The notes: generated by a model not told the origin, from the sequence alone. Positions 44,686 through 53,666 are shown, numbered from the stretch's first letter. The stretch is 64,000 nt of DNA from AWTP1-13 sp050248715 (GCA_050248715.1 JBFWRV010000009.1:62001-126000), one strand, 5' to 3'. A program made the numbers and translations.

Positions 44686-47600
44686 TCAGGCCTCTTCCAC
44701 CGTGGCCGCCGACCACTCTGCCACGCGGGCGAGGTGGGCATAGTCGTCGTAGCGGTAGTTGAAGCGCGCGCGGCGGAGCGCGCGATAGGGCGTCCTCTCG
44801 TCGTCGAAGGCGGCAATCAGGCGGGCGAGGCCTTCATGCGCGATGCGGGCGAGCGTGGCAGCATCGTCGTTGAGCAGGCAGTCCTGCCCCGGCGGCTCGC
44901 CACCGGAAGCAGAGATGTAGCGCAGGCCTTTGACGTTCGGCGCAGCGAGCGCCGTGAATCCGCCAGCCAGTGCGATGGCTGCCTCCAGCGGCAGCTGCGG
45001 CGCCTCGCCCTGTGCAGCCCGGCTCGCCAGCTGCTTGAGATTGGCGCCGGTCTTGTAGTCCGTGATGACGATGCCGTCGGCGCCGATATCGATGCGGTCG
45101 GCGCGCGCCTTCAACGTGAAGGGGCCCGCGGGCCCGGCCAGCGCCAGCTTGCCCTCCACCTCGCCGACGATGCTGCGCACGCCGGCGCGCCGGCCAGGCT
45201 CCGTTTCAGCGAACCAGGACGCAAAACGGGCAAACCGCGGCGTCCAGAAGGCTGCGACCCGCGGCGCGCCGGTCAGCTCCTCCAGACCCGCGCGCGCCAG
45301 CGCGATGAGCTCGGCGCGGATATCTTCGGGCAGTCGGTCCGGGAAGCGCTGGGCGAAACGGCCGAGCGCCTCGTGCACGATCTGCCCGCGCAGCGCCGCA
45401 TCGGGCAGGGAGCCGAGGACCGGCAGCGGATCGAGCCCCAGGATGCGCTGCGCGAAGACGGCGTAGGGGTTGGATATCCACCGCTCGATGGTGGTGACGC
45501 TGAGCTGGCGCGGGCGAAGCGCCAGTGCGGGGCGCGGCTCCGGCGCCTTCACAGGACGCGGCGGGCCGGCAAGTGCGTTGCGCGCCCGCGCCCAGACAAG
45601 CCAGGGACGGTCAGGCTCCATCTTGCCCAACCCGGAGAGCAGTGCCTGCAAGCGCAACAGCCAGCGCGAAGGCACCGTCGGCACGCCTTCGATCTTGGCA
45701 GCGCGCGTCAGGTAGACCTGGCTGGCGCCGAGCAGAGAGGTGAAGATGTGGGCGGCGTCGCCGATACGCTCCTCCGGCGCCGGCATGCCGAGCGCCTGGC
45801 GCATCGGCCGGTTGAGCCACGGGCCGGGATCTGCGGCCTGCGGCCACGTGCCCTCGTTGAGCGAGCCCAGGATCACCACATCGGGCTGCTGCAGGCGCGA
45901 CTCGTAAGGCTCCAGGATGGCGATGCGCGGATGCGTGGCTCCGCGCGGCCGCACCGTCACCTCGGCGACGAGGCTGCGATAGAACTCAGGGTATTCGCGC
46001 GCCTCCATGCTCGGGGCTTCGCTTGTGCGGTCGCGCAGGGCGGCAAGGAACTTGGAGGCCTCTTCGCCGGCCGGGGCGCGCCACAGCGCCTCGGCAACGG
46101 CATCCTCCGGCGTCGCGGCGATGGCGGAGGCCGCGGCGGCATGGGCCTCGGCGAGTGCGTGCAGGCCGGCGCTGGCGTTTGCAGCGAACAGCACCTCCAG
46201 GTTGCGCAGCGCCTTGCGCAGGGCGGCAGCGAGCGCGCGGGCTGCCTGCCAGTCGCCGCGCTCCAGGTCGTGCACTGCACGGTGGCGGCGCCTTCTGTTG
46301 CGCAGGTCATTCGCGGCACGCTCGAGGGCTGCCGCGATGCCCTCCAGTCCTTGCCCGAAGTACGGGGCGCGGAAAGCGGCAAGCTCGAGCGCAGACCGGC
46401 CCTTGCGCAGGTCCTCCACACTCATGCCGAGCCGGCAGTAGGGGTGCTTCAGGAGCGCCATCATCGCCAGCGGAGAAAAACCGGTCGCTGCTGCCTCGAT
46501 GACGAGATCGAGCAGCGCGCCGACGGGCGTCCTGGCGAAGGGGTACCCGGCCGCATCCTCCACGCGCAGGTCCCACGCCGTCAGGCGCGCGGCGACGCGC
46601 CGCGCCAGCTGGCGGTCGGGCGAGACCAGCGCCGCGGTGCGCCCCGGCGTCTCCGCCACCTCGCGCAGGATCAGCGCGACGGCCTCCGCCTCGTCCTCGG
46701 CCGTTGGCGCGTCCAGGACGCAGAGGCCGGCAAGGGCGTCGGCGGCTCCCGCCGCCTGCATGCGTGCGACGAAACCGTGCCAGCGCTCCGTCGTGCGCGC
46801 AGGCCGCATGGCCTCGCTCACCAAAGCAGCCCGCGCGCCCTGCGCCGCGGAGGCTGGGGCACCCGGCAGCGGCAACACGTCCTCGCGGCGCACGCCGAGC
46901 GCGGCCAGCAGCTTGCGCATGCCGAATTGCGGGTGCTCGGGATGGGCCGGCAGAATGGCGTCCCAGCTCTGCGCGTCCAGTCCCTGGTCGAGGCCCGGCA
47001 GGACGAGCGCGCCGTTGGGCAGGCCGATAACCGTGCGGACAAGCTCGGTGACGGCCGGCGCGCTGCTCATGACGCCCGCGACGACGACGGGTGCGGCCGG
47101 AGGCGTCTCGCGCCACCGGCGCGCCTGCTCCAGCACCAGGGCCTTGTCGTGAGCCATCTTGGAAATGAGGCCGCGCTCCGCCAGATGCGCCGGCCAGAAC
47201 TCGGTGACGATGCGCAGGAATGCGAGCGTCTGTTCCCAGTGCTCGGCGTGTTCCTCCGGCACGAGCGTGCGGATGCGGGCCAGGTCCACATCCTCGATCT
47301 CCATGCCGTCCATCAGCCTGGCGAGCTCGCGCGCAAGCCGGGCTGCCTGCGCGGGTGTGTGGGCGGCGGCGCCATGACGAACGTCGAGATCACCGCCCGC
47401 GCCGCTCGCCCGCTTCTCGGCCTCCGACCAGGCGATGATGAGCCTGGCGAGCGCCAGCAGGCGGGCAAAGTCGGCGACAGCCGGCTTCAGCGCGCCCGAA
47501 CCGTCGGTCGCGAGATCACCGGTGGCCCCTGGGACCTCCAGCCCTTCCTCGCCCGATCCGATGATCGGCTTGACTTTCGGCAGCAGCACGGCCGCGCCGC

Positions 47601-47790
47601 CCGAGGCCTTCAGGAAAGCTGCCCGCAGCGCGCGCGTGGCGCGGCGCGTCGGCAGGAGCAAAGTGACATCGGCGAGCGCGAGCGGGTCGGGCCGCACGCC
47701 GCCGCGGACGGGAAGTTCGCCCGCGATCAGCGCTTCCGCGAGGGCTGTCAGGAACGGGCGGCCGGTCGGCACCGTGTAGATGCGGCTCAT
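44686..47790 (-). CDS. addB: Double-strand break repair protein AddB (alphaproteobacterial type)
   Basis: 1034 residues from the ATG at 47790 (MSRIYTVPTGRPFLTALAEA); a TTG five codons upstream is less likely. The N-terminal part is an inactivated helicase-like region (VTLLLPTRRATRALRAAFL). It shows no GK[ST] Walker A, as I recall for this alphaproteobacterial AddB type. The C-terminal nuclease shows RADRIDIGADGIVITDYKTG, with the catalytic D...DYK pattern. VILGSLNEGTWPQ is also conserved. It partners AddA, whose start lies 3 bp after this stop. Confidence 0.93.
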   Translation of the reverse strand: MSRIYTVPTGRPFLTALAEALIAGELPVRGGVRPDPLALADVTLLLPTRRATRALRAAFLKASGGAAVLLPKVKPIIGSGEEGLEVPGATGDLATDGSGALKPAVADFARLLALARLIIAWSEAEKRASGAGGDLDVRHGAAAHTPAQAARLARELARLMDGMEIEDVDLARIRTLVPEEHAEHWEQTLAFLRIVTEFWPAHLAERGLISKMAHDKALVLEQARRWRETPPAAPVVVAGVMSSAPAVTELVRTVIGLPNGALVLPGLDQGLDAQSWDAILPAHPEHPQFGMRKLLAALGVRREDVLPLPGAPASAAQGARAALVSEAMRPARTTERWHGFVARMQAAGAADALAGLCVLDAPTAEDEAEAVALILREVAETPGRTAALVSPDRQLARRVAARLTAWDLRVEDAAGYPFARTPVGALLDLVIEAAATGFSPLAMMALLKHPYCRLGMSVEDLRKGRSALELAAFRAPYFGQGLEGIAAALERAANDLRNRRRRHRAVHDLERGDWQAARALAAALRKALRNLEVLFAANASAGLHALAEAHAAAASAIAATPEDAVAEALWRAPAGEEASKFLAALRDRTSEAPSMEAREYPEFYRSLVAEVTVRPRGATHPRIAILEPYESRLQQPDVVILGSLNEGTWPQAADPGPWLNRPMRQALGMPAPEERIGDAAHIFTSLLGASQVYLTRAAKIEGVPTVPSRWLLRLQALLSGLGKMEPDRPWLVWARARNALAGPPRPVKAPEPRPALALRPRQLSVTTIERWISNPYAVFAQRILGLDPLPVLGSLPDAALRGQIVHEALGRFAQRFPDRLPEDIRAELIALARAGLEELTGAPRVAAFWTPRFARFASWFAETEPGRRAGVRSIVGEVEGKLALAGPAGPFTLKARADRIDIGADGIVITDYKTGANLKQLASRAAQGEAPQLPLEAAIALAGGFTALAAPNVKGLRYISASGGEPPGQDCLLNDDAATLARIAHEGLARLIAAFDDERTPYRALRRARFNYRYDDYAHLARVAEWSAATVEEA

Positions 47791-47837
47791 GCGATCCTCG
47801 GGCAATCCTGGGAATCCCGACCGACGTTACCCGCCGG

Positions 47838-48569
47838 TCAATCCACTCGCTGATCGCTCAGGCACCGCTCGGCGTCCGCCAGCGCTGCGGGCGTGCCGAC
47901 GTGCATCCAAACGCCGTCCAAACGCAGTCCATAGGCCCGGCCGGCAGCAATGGCGCGGGACCACACGACATTCATCGAAAAAGGACCGTCGGGGCTGCCG
48001 GCGAACAGGCGCGGGTGCGCGACCGATACGCCGGTGAAGGCGAACGGCACGATCTCCTGTTCCGCTCGCCCGCGGCGGATGCGGCCATCGCTCTCCATGG
48101 CGAAGTCGCCCCGGCCCTGGTAGCCGTGGCTCATAGAGGCGGGGGCCAGCAGCAGCAGGCAATCCATGCGTCCGCCGTCCCAGGCCCCAGCAAGGCACCC
48201 CAGGTTGGAGCCTACGCCCTCGATCCACACCGAATCCGAGTTGTGGATCAAAAATGGCTCGGCACCCAGGCGGGGTAGCGCCCGCTTCACGCCGCCGCCC
48301 GTGTCGAGGAGGAGAGACCGCTCGTCGGAAATCTCGATGCGGGGGGCCGTGCGCGCACGCAGATGCTGCTCGATCAGATCGGCCTTGTGATGCACGTTGA
48401 CGATCGCGCGCTCGTAGCCGGCCTCGGACAGGCGGTCGAGCACGTGGTCGAGCAGCGCCCTGCCCGCAAGCCGGACGAGCGGCTTGGGCATGCCGTTGTC
48501 GGCGGGCGACGCCATGCGCGTGCCGCGGCCGGCAGCCAGCACCATTGCCGATTTCAGCGTCGCGGCCAT
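47838..48569 (-). CDS. murU: Sugar-1-phosphate nucleotidyltransferase, MurU-like
   Basis: 243 residues from the ATG at 48569. The nucleotidyltransferase signature is MVLAAGRGTRM with the substrate lysine in MPKPLVRLAGRALL. RSLLLDTGGGVKRALP and FLIHNSDSVW (metal-binding Asp region) follow, and GVWMHVGTPAALADAE is near the end. These match MurU, the N-acetylmuramate-1-phosphate uridylyltransferase that makes UDP-MurNAc in peptidoglycan recycling. The direct upstream neighbour is an AmgK-type kinase domain, the previous step of the same pathway, which strengthens the call over mannose-1-phosphate guanylyltransferase. Confidence 0.85.
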   Translation of the reverse strand: MAATLKSAMVLAAGRGTRMASPADNGMPKPLVRLAGRALLDHVLDRLSEAGYERAIVNVHHKADLIEQHLRARTAPRIEISDERSLLLDTGGGVKRALPRLGAEPFLIHNSDSVWIEGVGSNLGCLAGAWDGGRMDCLLLLAPASMSHGYQGRGDFAMESDGRIRRGRAEQEIVPFAFTGVSVAHPRLFAGSPDGPFSMNVVWSRAIAAGRAYGLRLDGVWMHVGTPAALADAERCLSDQRVD

Positions 48570-48589
48570 CCGCCCCGTTCCTTGCTCCC

Positions 48590-50131
48590 TCAGCGCACGC
48601 CCGGCAGCTTGCCGGTCCGCAGCTCCGGTGGGAAGTGGCGGTCGTACCACGCCGCCAGCTCGACAAGTGCGGGCGCCCGCAGGTTTCGCACGAGATATCC
48701 CCAGGTCTGGGCAATCAGATGAAGGTATTGCGGCTTGCCGTCGCGCACGAGCAGCCGCAGCCACAGCCCGAGCAGGCGCGTGTTGCGCTGCGCGCCGAAG
48801 TCGGCGTAGGCGGCGGCAAAGGTGTCGCGATCGAACCCGAGTTCCCGAGCTGACGTCTCGGCGCAGTAGTAGGCAAAGAGCTCGCGCTCCAGAGCCTCCG
48901 GCACGGCGATGCGTGCATCCTGCAGCAGGGAAACGAGATCGAATGCTGCATGCTCGTTGAGCGCATCCTGGAAGTCGATGATGCCGACCCTGGCCGTCCC
49001 GCTGCGCCCAGGCAGCCAGATGAGGTTCGGCGAATGGTAGTCGCGCAGGAACCAGCCCCCGGGCAGCGCCAGCAGGCGCTCGAGGACCGGCGCCCACAGC
49101 GCCATGAATTCCGTGCGCACACTTTCAGGTGCCGGACCACCCTTCACCGCCGGCCAGTGCCAGTCGAGCAGCAGCGCGATCTCGATCTCGAAGGCGGCAC
49201 GGTCGCGCCGCGGCAAGGCGTAGCCCGTGCCGTCGGGTAGAGGCAGCGCCGGCGGCAGCGGCACGCGGCGCAGCGCGACCAGCACGTCGACTGCCGCGCG
49301 CCACAGCTCCGCCTGCGACGCGCCGGCAGCGAGTTCCGCGCCAAACAGGCGGTCGCCCAGGTCCTCCACCAGCAGCAGCCCCTTGTCGAGGTTGGCCGCG
49401 GGCACCTCCGGCGCGCTGAGACCTGCGGCGCGCAGCGCCGCCGCGATGGCGACGTAGGAGCGCATGTCCTCCGACAGGCGGGCGATACGAGTGTAGGCCT
49501 GGGCCTCCGGCGTGAGCGGCCCGTCGGACTGGCGCGGCGCATCCATCAGCAGAATTGTGCCGGTCTCGTTCGAGAGGCGCGCGTAGGTGCGCGTCGAGGC
49601 ATCGCCCTGCAGGTAGGCGATGCGGGCCGACGCCCATTCGGGCTGGTCTTCAAGGAACGCCACGATCTCGCCGACGCGCTGCACCCTTGCGGCGGCCGCC
49701 CCACGCCCGCGCAGGGTCACGCGGCGCAGGGTTGGCTCGGGCAGCTCCGCCAGCTCGAACTCGATGCGGTCCTCCGGCAGGACGTCCTGGGCCTGCCTCG
49801 GCCATTCGACGATCGCTGCGCCACTAGCGAGCGCCTCGTCGAAGCCCACCTCGCGCGCCTCGATGCCCGAGCCGAGACGATAGAAATCGAAATGCGCCAC
49901 GGCGAGACGCGGCGTCTCGTAGATCTGGCTCAGTGAGAAGGTGGGGCTCGGAACCTCGATGTCGGGATCGCCGGAGAGAGCGACGATCAGCGCGCGTGCC
50001 AGCGTCGTCTTGCCGGCCCCGACCTCTCCGGCAAGGGCCACGACATCGCTCTTGCGCAGCTTGAGAGCCAGCAGCTCCGCGAGCCGGACGACGCCGGCTT
50101 CATCGAGATCGCGCGAAAACACCGGGCTCAT
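48590..50131 (-). CDS. Fusion of TsaE (t6A ATPase) and AmgK-type amino-sugar kinase
   Basis: 513 residues from the ATG at 50131, overlapping the divL stop as ATGA. Residues 1 to about 155 are TsaE: Walker A GEVGAGKTTLARAL (35-48), VPSPTFSLSQIYE, and AHFDFYRLGS with EWPRQAQDVLPED. TsaE is the ATPase of the TsaBDE complex that makes threonylcarbamoyladenosine on tRNA. From about 180 an aminoglycoside-phosphotransferase-like kinase follows: YLQGDASTRTYARL, LLVEDLGDRLFG, catalytic FLRDYHSPNLIWLPG and IIDFQDALNEHAAFDLVSL. This fits AmgK, the MurNAc/GlcNAc anomeric kinase feeding MurU. The frame is continuous, so the fusion is real in this sequence. Confidence 0.9.
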   Translation of the reverse strand: MSPVFSRDLDEAGVVRLAELLALKLRKSDVVALAGEVGAGKTTLARALIVALSGDPDIEVPSPTFSLSQIYETPRLAVAHFDFYRLGSGIEAREVGFDEALASGAAIVEWPRQAQDVLPEDRIEFELAELPEPTLRRVTLRGRGAAAARVQRVGEIVAFLEDQPEWASARIAYLQGDASTRTYARLSNETGTILLMDAPRQSDGPLTPEAQAYTRIARLSEDMRSYVAIAAALRAAGLSAPEVPAANLDKGLLLVEDLGDRLFGAELAAGASQAELWRAAVDVLVALRRVPLPPALPLPDGTGYALPRRDRAAFEIEIALLLDWHWPAVKGGPAPESVRTEFMALWAPVLERLLALPGGWFLRDYHSPNLIWLPGRSGTARVGIIDFQDALNEHAAFDLVSLLQDARIAVPEALERELFAYYCAETSARELGFDRDTFAAAYADFGAQRNTRLLGLWLRLLVRDGKPQYLHLIAQTWGYLVRNLRAPALVELAAWYDRHFPPELRTGKLPGVR

Positions 50132-52629
50132 GCACTGGCGGCCTCGGGCGCCGGCTCGAGGCGCCTCACGCCGTCCTCGGGAAAACGCACGGTCACGCAC
50201 GTGCCGCGCCCCGGCTCGGACTCCAGCGACATGGTTCCACCGTGCAGCCCCACCAAGCTCTTGACGATCGACAGGCCCAGTCCGGCACCCCGATGCTTGG
50301 AGCCCTGGCTGCGGCTTTCGAAGCGTTCGAGCACGCGCTGCTGCTGATCCTTGGGGATGCCGACACCATTGTCCTCGACCGCGAAGGCCACCATGCCGCC
50401 CTCGCGCCACACCACGAGCGAGATGGTATCGGCAGGCTTCGAGAAGCCGATGGCGTTGGCGAGCAGATTGTAGAGCACCTGCCGGACCCGGGACTCGTCG
50501 GCGATGAATTCCACCGCATCGTCGGCAATGCGGATGTCGAGATTGAGGCGCGCCCGGTTGGCGCGGTCGCGCACGCCCAGGACGGCCGTATCGACGATGT
50601 CGGCCACTCGGACCGGGGCCAGTTTGAGCTCCAGAGCGCCGGCGTCGATAGTGGCGAGGTCGAGGATGTCGTTGATGATGGCAAGCAGCGTGCGCGAGGA
50701 GGCGGAGATGTCGTTCAGGTACTCGCGCTGCTTGCTGTTGAGCTCGCCGGTGCGCGGGCTCGCCAAGAGCTCGCTGAAGCCGATGATGTTCGTCAGCGGT
50801 GTTCTCAATTCGTAGGACACGTGGCTGATGAACTGGCTCTTGAGACGGTCGGCAGCCACCAGTGCCTCGTTGCGCTCGATCAGGGTCTTCTCGTAGCGCT
50901 TGCTGTCGGTGACGTCCACGAAGGTGATGAGCGTGGCGCCGTCGGGGAGCGGAGCAATGGCAAAATCGATGACGCTCTGATCCGGACGCACCATCTGCCC
51001 GGCCACCGGCTGGCGGCGGTCGGAGATGCCTGTGACGGCCCGGCTGATGCGCGCCCAGGTCGCCATGTCGTCGTAAAGGCTGCTGCAGAGTGCGATGATC
51101 TTGTCGATGTGAGGGCCTTCGTTCAGCGTGCTGCGGGGAAGGCGCCAGATCTGCAGCACGGCGGAATTGAACAGCTTGAGGCGGCCGTCAGTGGCGAACA
51201 CAGCCACGCCTTCCTTCAGGCTGTCGAGCGTCTCACGCTGTACGTTGATCAGGGCATTGTGCCGGATCTCGAGATCGATGCGCTGGGTCTCATCGTCGTA
51301 GAGATAGGTAAGTCCGCCGTCGGGACGCTGCGCGGAGACCACGTGGATCGTGCGGCCGTCGAGCAGGTGCCAGAGGTCCTCGTATTCGGCGCCGGTCTTG
51401 TAGCCGGCGAGGATCTTGGCCTTCCAGTCGCGGTAGTTCACCACCTCGGGCAGCCGCGACAGCTCACGCAGGCGGTCGAGCAACTCGCCGTCGGTCGGCT
51501 TGGTGGCAAGCCAGTCGGCATCGATCTGCCAGAGCTTGCGGTAGGCCTCGTTGAAGAACGTGAGGCGCTGGTCGGGGCCGAAGATGGCGACGCCCGTCGC
51601 GACGCGGTCGAGCGTGCGCTCGTAGGCGGCCACGTGCCGGACTAGCTCACCCTGCGCCGTCTCCAGCGCCGCCACGTCGATGGCGGCCCCGACGCTGGCG
51701 CCGTCGAGAGGAATGACGACCACGTCGTGGCCCTTGCGCGCGCCGCCGCTGATGATGTGCACGCGCTCCCGGTAGAGGCCGCCCTTGGCCAGCGCGGCCC
51801 CGACGGTCTCGCGCTGGCGGGTCTCCAGCAGTTCGATCTGGCGCTCGCGCACCTCGGCCTCGCTCCCCGCCTCGACAGCTTTCACGTAGGCCTCGTTGAC
51901 CCACTGGATGCGCCCTTCCGCGTCGCGCAGCCAAGCCGGCATGGGCAGCGCGTTGAGAAGTGTGCGGCCGGCCACCGTGTCGCGCACGAGCTGGCGATGC
52001 TGGTCGAGGATGCGGGAAAGCTCACGCTTGCGCCCGGCCGCCTCGCGCAGGCGCAGGATCGCCCGGCCGCCGGCCGCCCGCCCGTCCGCCTCGACATGGC
52101 CCCCGGCCTTGGTCTTGAGCAGCGAGGTGAAGGGCCGGCCGTCCAGGAACAGCGCATCGAGCCTGGCCTTGAGCTCCTCCGAGGAGGCTGGATCGAACCA
52201 TTGGCCAAAGCGCAGCAGCTCCGCATTGGGCCGCGGTAGGCCGGCGATGCCCGTCAGCGTGTGCGCCATCAGGCGCACGCCCTGGCCCTGCTCCCAGAAC
52301 ACCAGCACCTGCGGCTCGGCATTGATGATGGCTTCTGCGGTCAGCAAGCTCTTGCGCAGCTCGGCGATCTCGTGCGCCCTGGCGTCGGCGGTGCCGCCCC
52401 GCGCGCGCAACATCCGGTAGACGGTCGCGACCGCAAGCAAGGCTGCACCCGATGCCAGCGAAATGAGCAGCACGGAGTGCGCCGACGCCGACAGCGGAAG
52501 GGTGCCGCCGTCGACCACCGCAACCAGCAGGGTCGTCACGACAAGGACGCTCGCCAGAAGGAGCAGGGCCATCGTGCCCCGAGACCTGCCGGCGCTGCCT
52601 CTGTCGTCGCTGGCGCCTGCCCGCAACAT
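50128..52629 (-). CDS. divL: DivL-type PAS sensor kinase with tyrosine in place of the H-box histidine
   Basis: 833 residues from the ATG at 52629 with GAGGG upstream; ATG 52572 is an alternative. Two N-terminal membrane helices (MALLLLASVLVVTTLLVAVV and a second near residues 51-71) precede several PAS-like units (AWLRDAEGRIQWVNEAYVK, GVAIFGPDQRLTFFNEAYRK, GVAVFATDGRLKLFNSAVLQ). The dimerisation motif is FISHVSYELRTPLTNIIGF, where Tyr606 replaces the phospho-acceptor His of SHELRTPL. The ATPase domain has N, G1 (DNGVGIP) and G2 (GAGLGLSIVKSL) boxes. Tyr at this place is the hallmark of Caulobacter DivL, which controls CckA and thereby CtrA. Orthology is inferred from that residue, architecture and clade. 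Confidence 0.88.
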   Translation of the reverse strand: MLRAGASDDRGSAGRSRGTMALLLLASVLVVTTLLVAVVDGGTLPLSASAHSVLLISLASGAALLAVATVYRMLRARGGTADARAHEIAELRKSLLTAEAIINAEPQVLVFWEQGQGVRLMAHTLTGIAGLPRPNAELLRFGQWFDPASSEELKARLDALFLDGRPFTSLLKTKAGGHVEADGRAAGGRAILRLREAAGRKRELSRILDQHRQLVRDTVAGRTLLNALPMPAWLRDAEGRIQWVNEAYVKAVEAGSEAEVRERQIELLETRQRETVGAALAKGGLYRERVHIISGGARKGHDVVVIPLDGASVGAAIDVAALETAQGELVRHVAAYERTLDRVATGVAIFGPDQRLTFFNEAYRKLWQIDADWLATKPTDGELLDRLRELSRLPEVVNYRDWKAKILAGYKTGAEYEDLWHLLDGRTIHVVSAQRPDGGLTYLYDDETQRIDLEIRHNALINVQRETLDSLKEGVAVFATDGRLKLFNSAVLQIWRLPRSTLNEGPHIDKIIALCSSLYDDMATWARISRAVTGISDRRQPVAGQMVRPDQSVIDFAIAPLPDGATLITFVDVTDSKRYEKTLIERNEALVAADRLKSQFISHVSYELRTPLTNIIGFSELLASPRTGELNSKQREYLNDISASSRTLLAIINDILDLATIDAGALELKLAPVRVADIVDTAVLGVRDRANRARLNLDIRIADDAVEFIADESRVRQVLYNLLANAIGFSKPADTISLVVWREGGMVAFAVEDNGVGIPKDQQQRVLERFESRSQGSKHRGAGLGLSIVKSLVGLHGGTMSLESEPGRGTCVTVRFPEDGVRRLEPAPEAASA

Positions 52630-52710
52630 TGCTGCTGACAGCCCTCGATCCTTGGGCCGACACGGGAACGGGCTTACGCGCGACTGGAAGCCTCGGTCAG
52701 GAGGGCCGCG

Positions 52711-52727
52711 GTTAACGAATCGTTAAC
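52711..52727. promoter_or_regulatory. Perfect palindromic CtrA-type box with internal GANTC site, upstream of divL
   Basis: GTTAACGAATCGTTAAC is TTAA-N7-TTAAC on both strands. The spacer contains GAATC (52717-52721), a CcrM-type methylation site. It lies 82 bp upstream of the divL ATG. CtrA and CcrM consensus sequences are established in Caulobacter and rhizobia. Binding here is inferred. Confidence 0.65.
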
Positions 52728-52849
52728 GAGTATGCGCAGGGCGGACGCGCGTGGCCATAGCCCACGGGGCACAGCGCCCGCCCTACGGAAACACAACCGC
52801 GAGCCGCTTGCACGGCCCGCGGTTGGGGTCTGCGTAGCTTCGCCCCGGT

Positions 52850-53287
52850 CTACCTCAGGTAGGGGCAGAGCCGCTTCTCACCGGAATAGGTCGTATAGAG
52901 GCCGGTCCGCCATTCGAACGAGCGGAAGTTCTGCGCGCAAATGGCCCTCGGGTCCCCCGAATAGTTCGACGGGTAGTAGTAGGGCCCGTCATAGTCATCG
53001 TCGTCGTAGTAGTAGCCAAGCCTTGGGCGGTAGGCCTCGCTGGCGATGATGCTGCCAATGACGACGCCGGCACCCAGGCCAACCCAGGGGGCCGCACCCC
53101 AGCCTCTGCGGTAGGGTCGGTAGTAGCCGCCGCGGCGCCAGCCCCACTGGGCCTGCGTGAGGAGGCTGGCCGTATCCGCCTTGGCAGCGACGGCGGCTAC
53201 CGGCGTGGCGGGCGCTGCCTGCGCTGGGAGGACGGCAAAGGCGAAGGCCAGCGCCCCCGCGGACAACAGCTTCCATGTGATAGACAT
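52850..53287 (-). CDS. BA14K family secreted protein
   Basis: 145 residues from the ATG at 53287 with AAGGGAAATCCTC upstream. A Sec signal peptide (MSITWKLLSAGALAFAFAVL, cleavage near AQA) is followed by a low-complexity Tyr/Arg/Gly region (WGWRRGGYYRPYRRGWG), a short glycine-rich hydrophobic segment (GLGAGVVIGSIIASEA), and an acidic YYYDDDDYDG stretch. The C-terminal BA14K motif is ICAQNFRSFEWRTGLYTTYS with a second cysteine in LCPYLR. The family was named from a Brucella immunoreactive protein with lectin-like properties. It is divergent from the atp operon. Confidence 0.9.
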   Translation of the reverse strand: MSITWKLLSAGALAFAFAVLPAQAAPATPVAAVAAKADTASLLTQAQWGWRRGGYYRPYRRGWGAAPWVGLGAGVVIGSIIASEAYRPRLGYYYDDDDYDGPYYYPSNYSGDPRAICAQNFRSFEWRTGLYTTYSGEKRLCPYLR

Positions 53288-53666
53288 GAGGATTTCCCTT
53301 GCTTCGACCTTGTTTTTTCGCGCGCTCGCGATTCGGATCCTGCCCCCGCCCCGGCAATGCCTCGGGGCGCACCTCCGACCCGCGGCGACAACGGTGCAAC
53401 CGTGAACGTTCCGTCGATCGACAGGTTCCGGTATCACCGGGCCATGGCGAAGGTAGGATCGAGCCGTGGCGCGGGTGCCGCTTTCCATGCGGCATCGCAT
53501 CCGCACGCGCGCGGTTGATGTACCCCGCCGCGCATGGTATGCGCGGGCCTGAGAATGGTGCCGGCAGCGTCGGCTTGCGGGCTCCTTGCTGTTGGCCGGT
53601 CCGGGCGCCACAGGGCCCGACGATGCGGGCTGGCGTTCATTTTGTCCCCGTGGGGCGGGAGCTTAC
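53288..53666. promoter_or_regulatory. Divergent region between BA14K gene and atp operon, with hairpin
   Basis: 379 bp that should contain both promoters. I could not assign -35/-10 boxes. A perfect 8-bp hairpin, CCGCGCAT-GGT-ATGCGCGG, lies at 53528-53546, about 120 bp before the atpH start. It lacks a T-run, so it is not an obvious terminator. It could be part of the atp leader. Confidence 0.45.

Noticed and set aside
43222..47853. A plus-strand open frame of about 1540 codons antisense to addA and addB
   Set aside because: Its translation is low-complexity, rich in R/G/L/H and without motifs, while the minus strand carries complete AddA and AddB motifs. Long antisense frames are expected in GC-rich genes with strong third-position bias.
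48590..50131. Artificial fusion from a missed stop between tsaE and amgK
   Set aside because: The frame is continuous across the junction, with a natural linker, and no ribosome site with start was seen at the second domain.
53528..53546. Rho-independent terminator before the atp operon
   Set aside because: The 8-bp hairpin is perfect but has no following T-run, and no gene ends upstream on that strand. It is kept only as a structural feature of the leader region.
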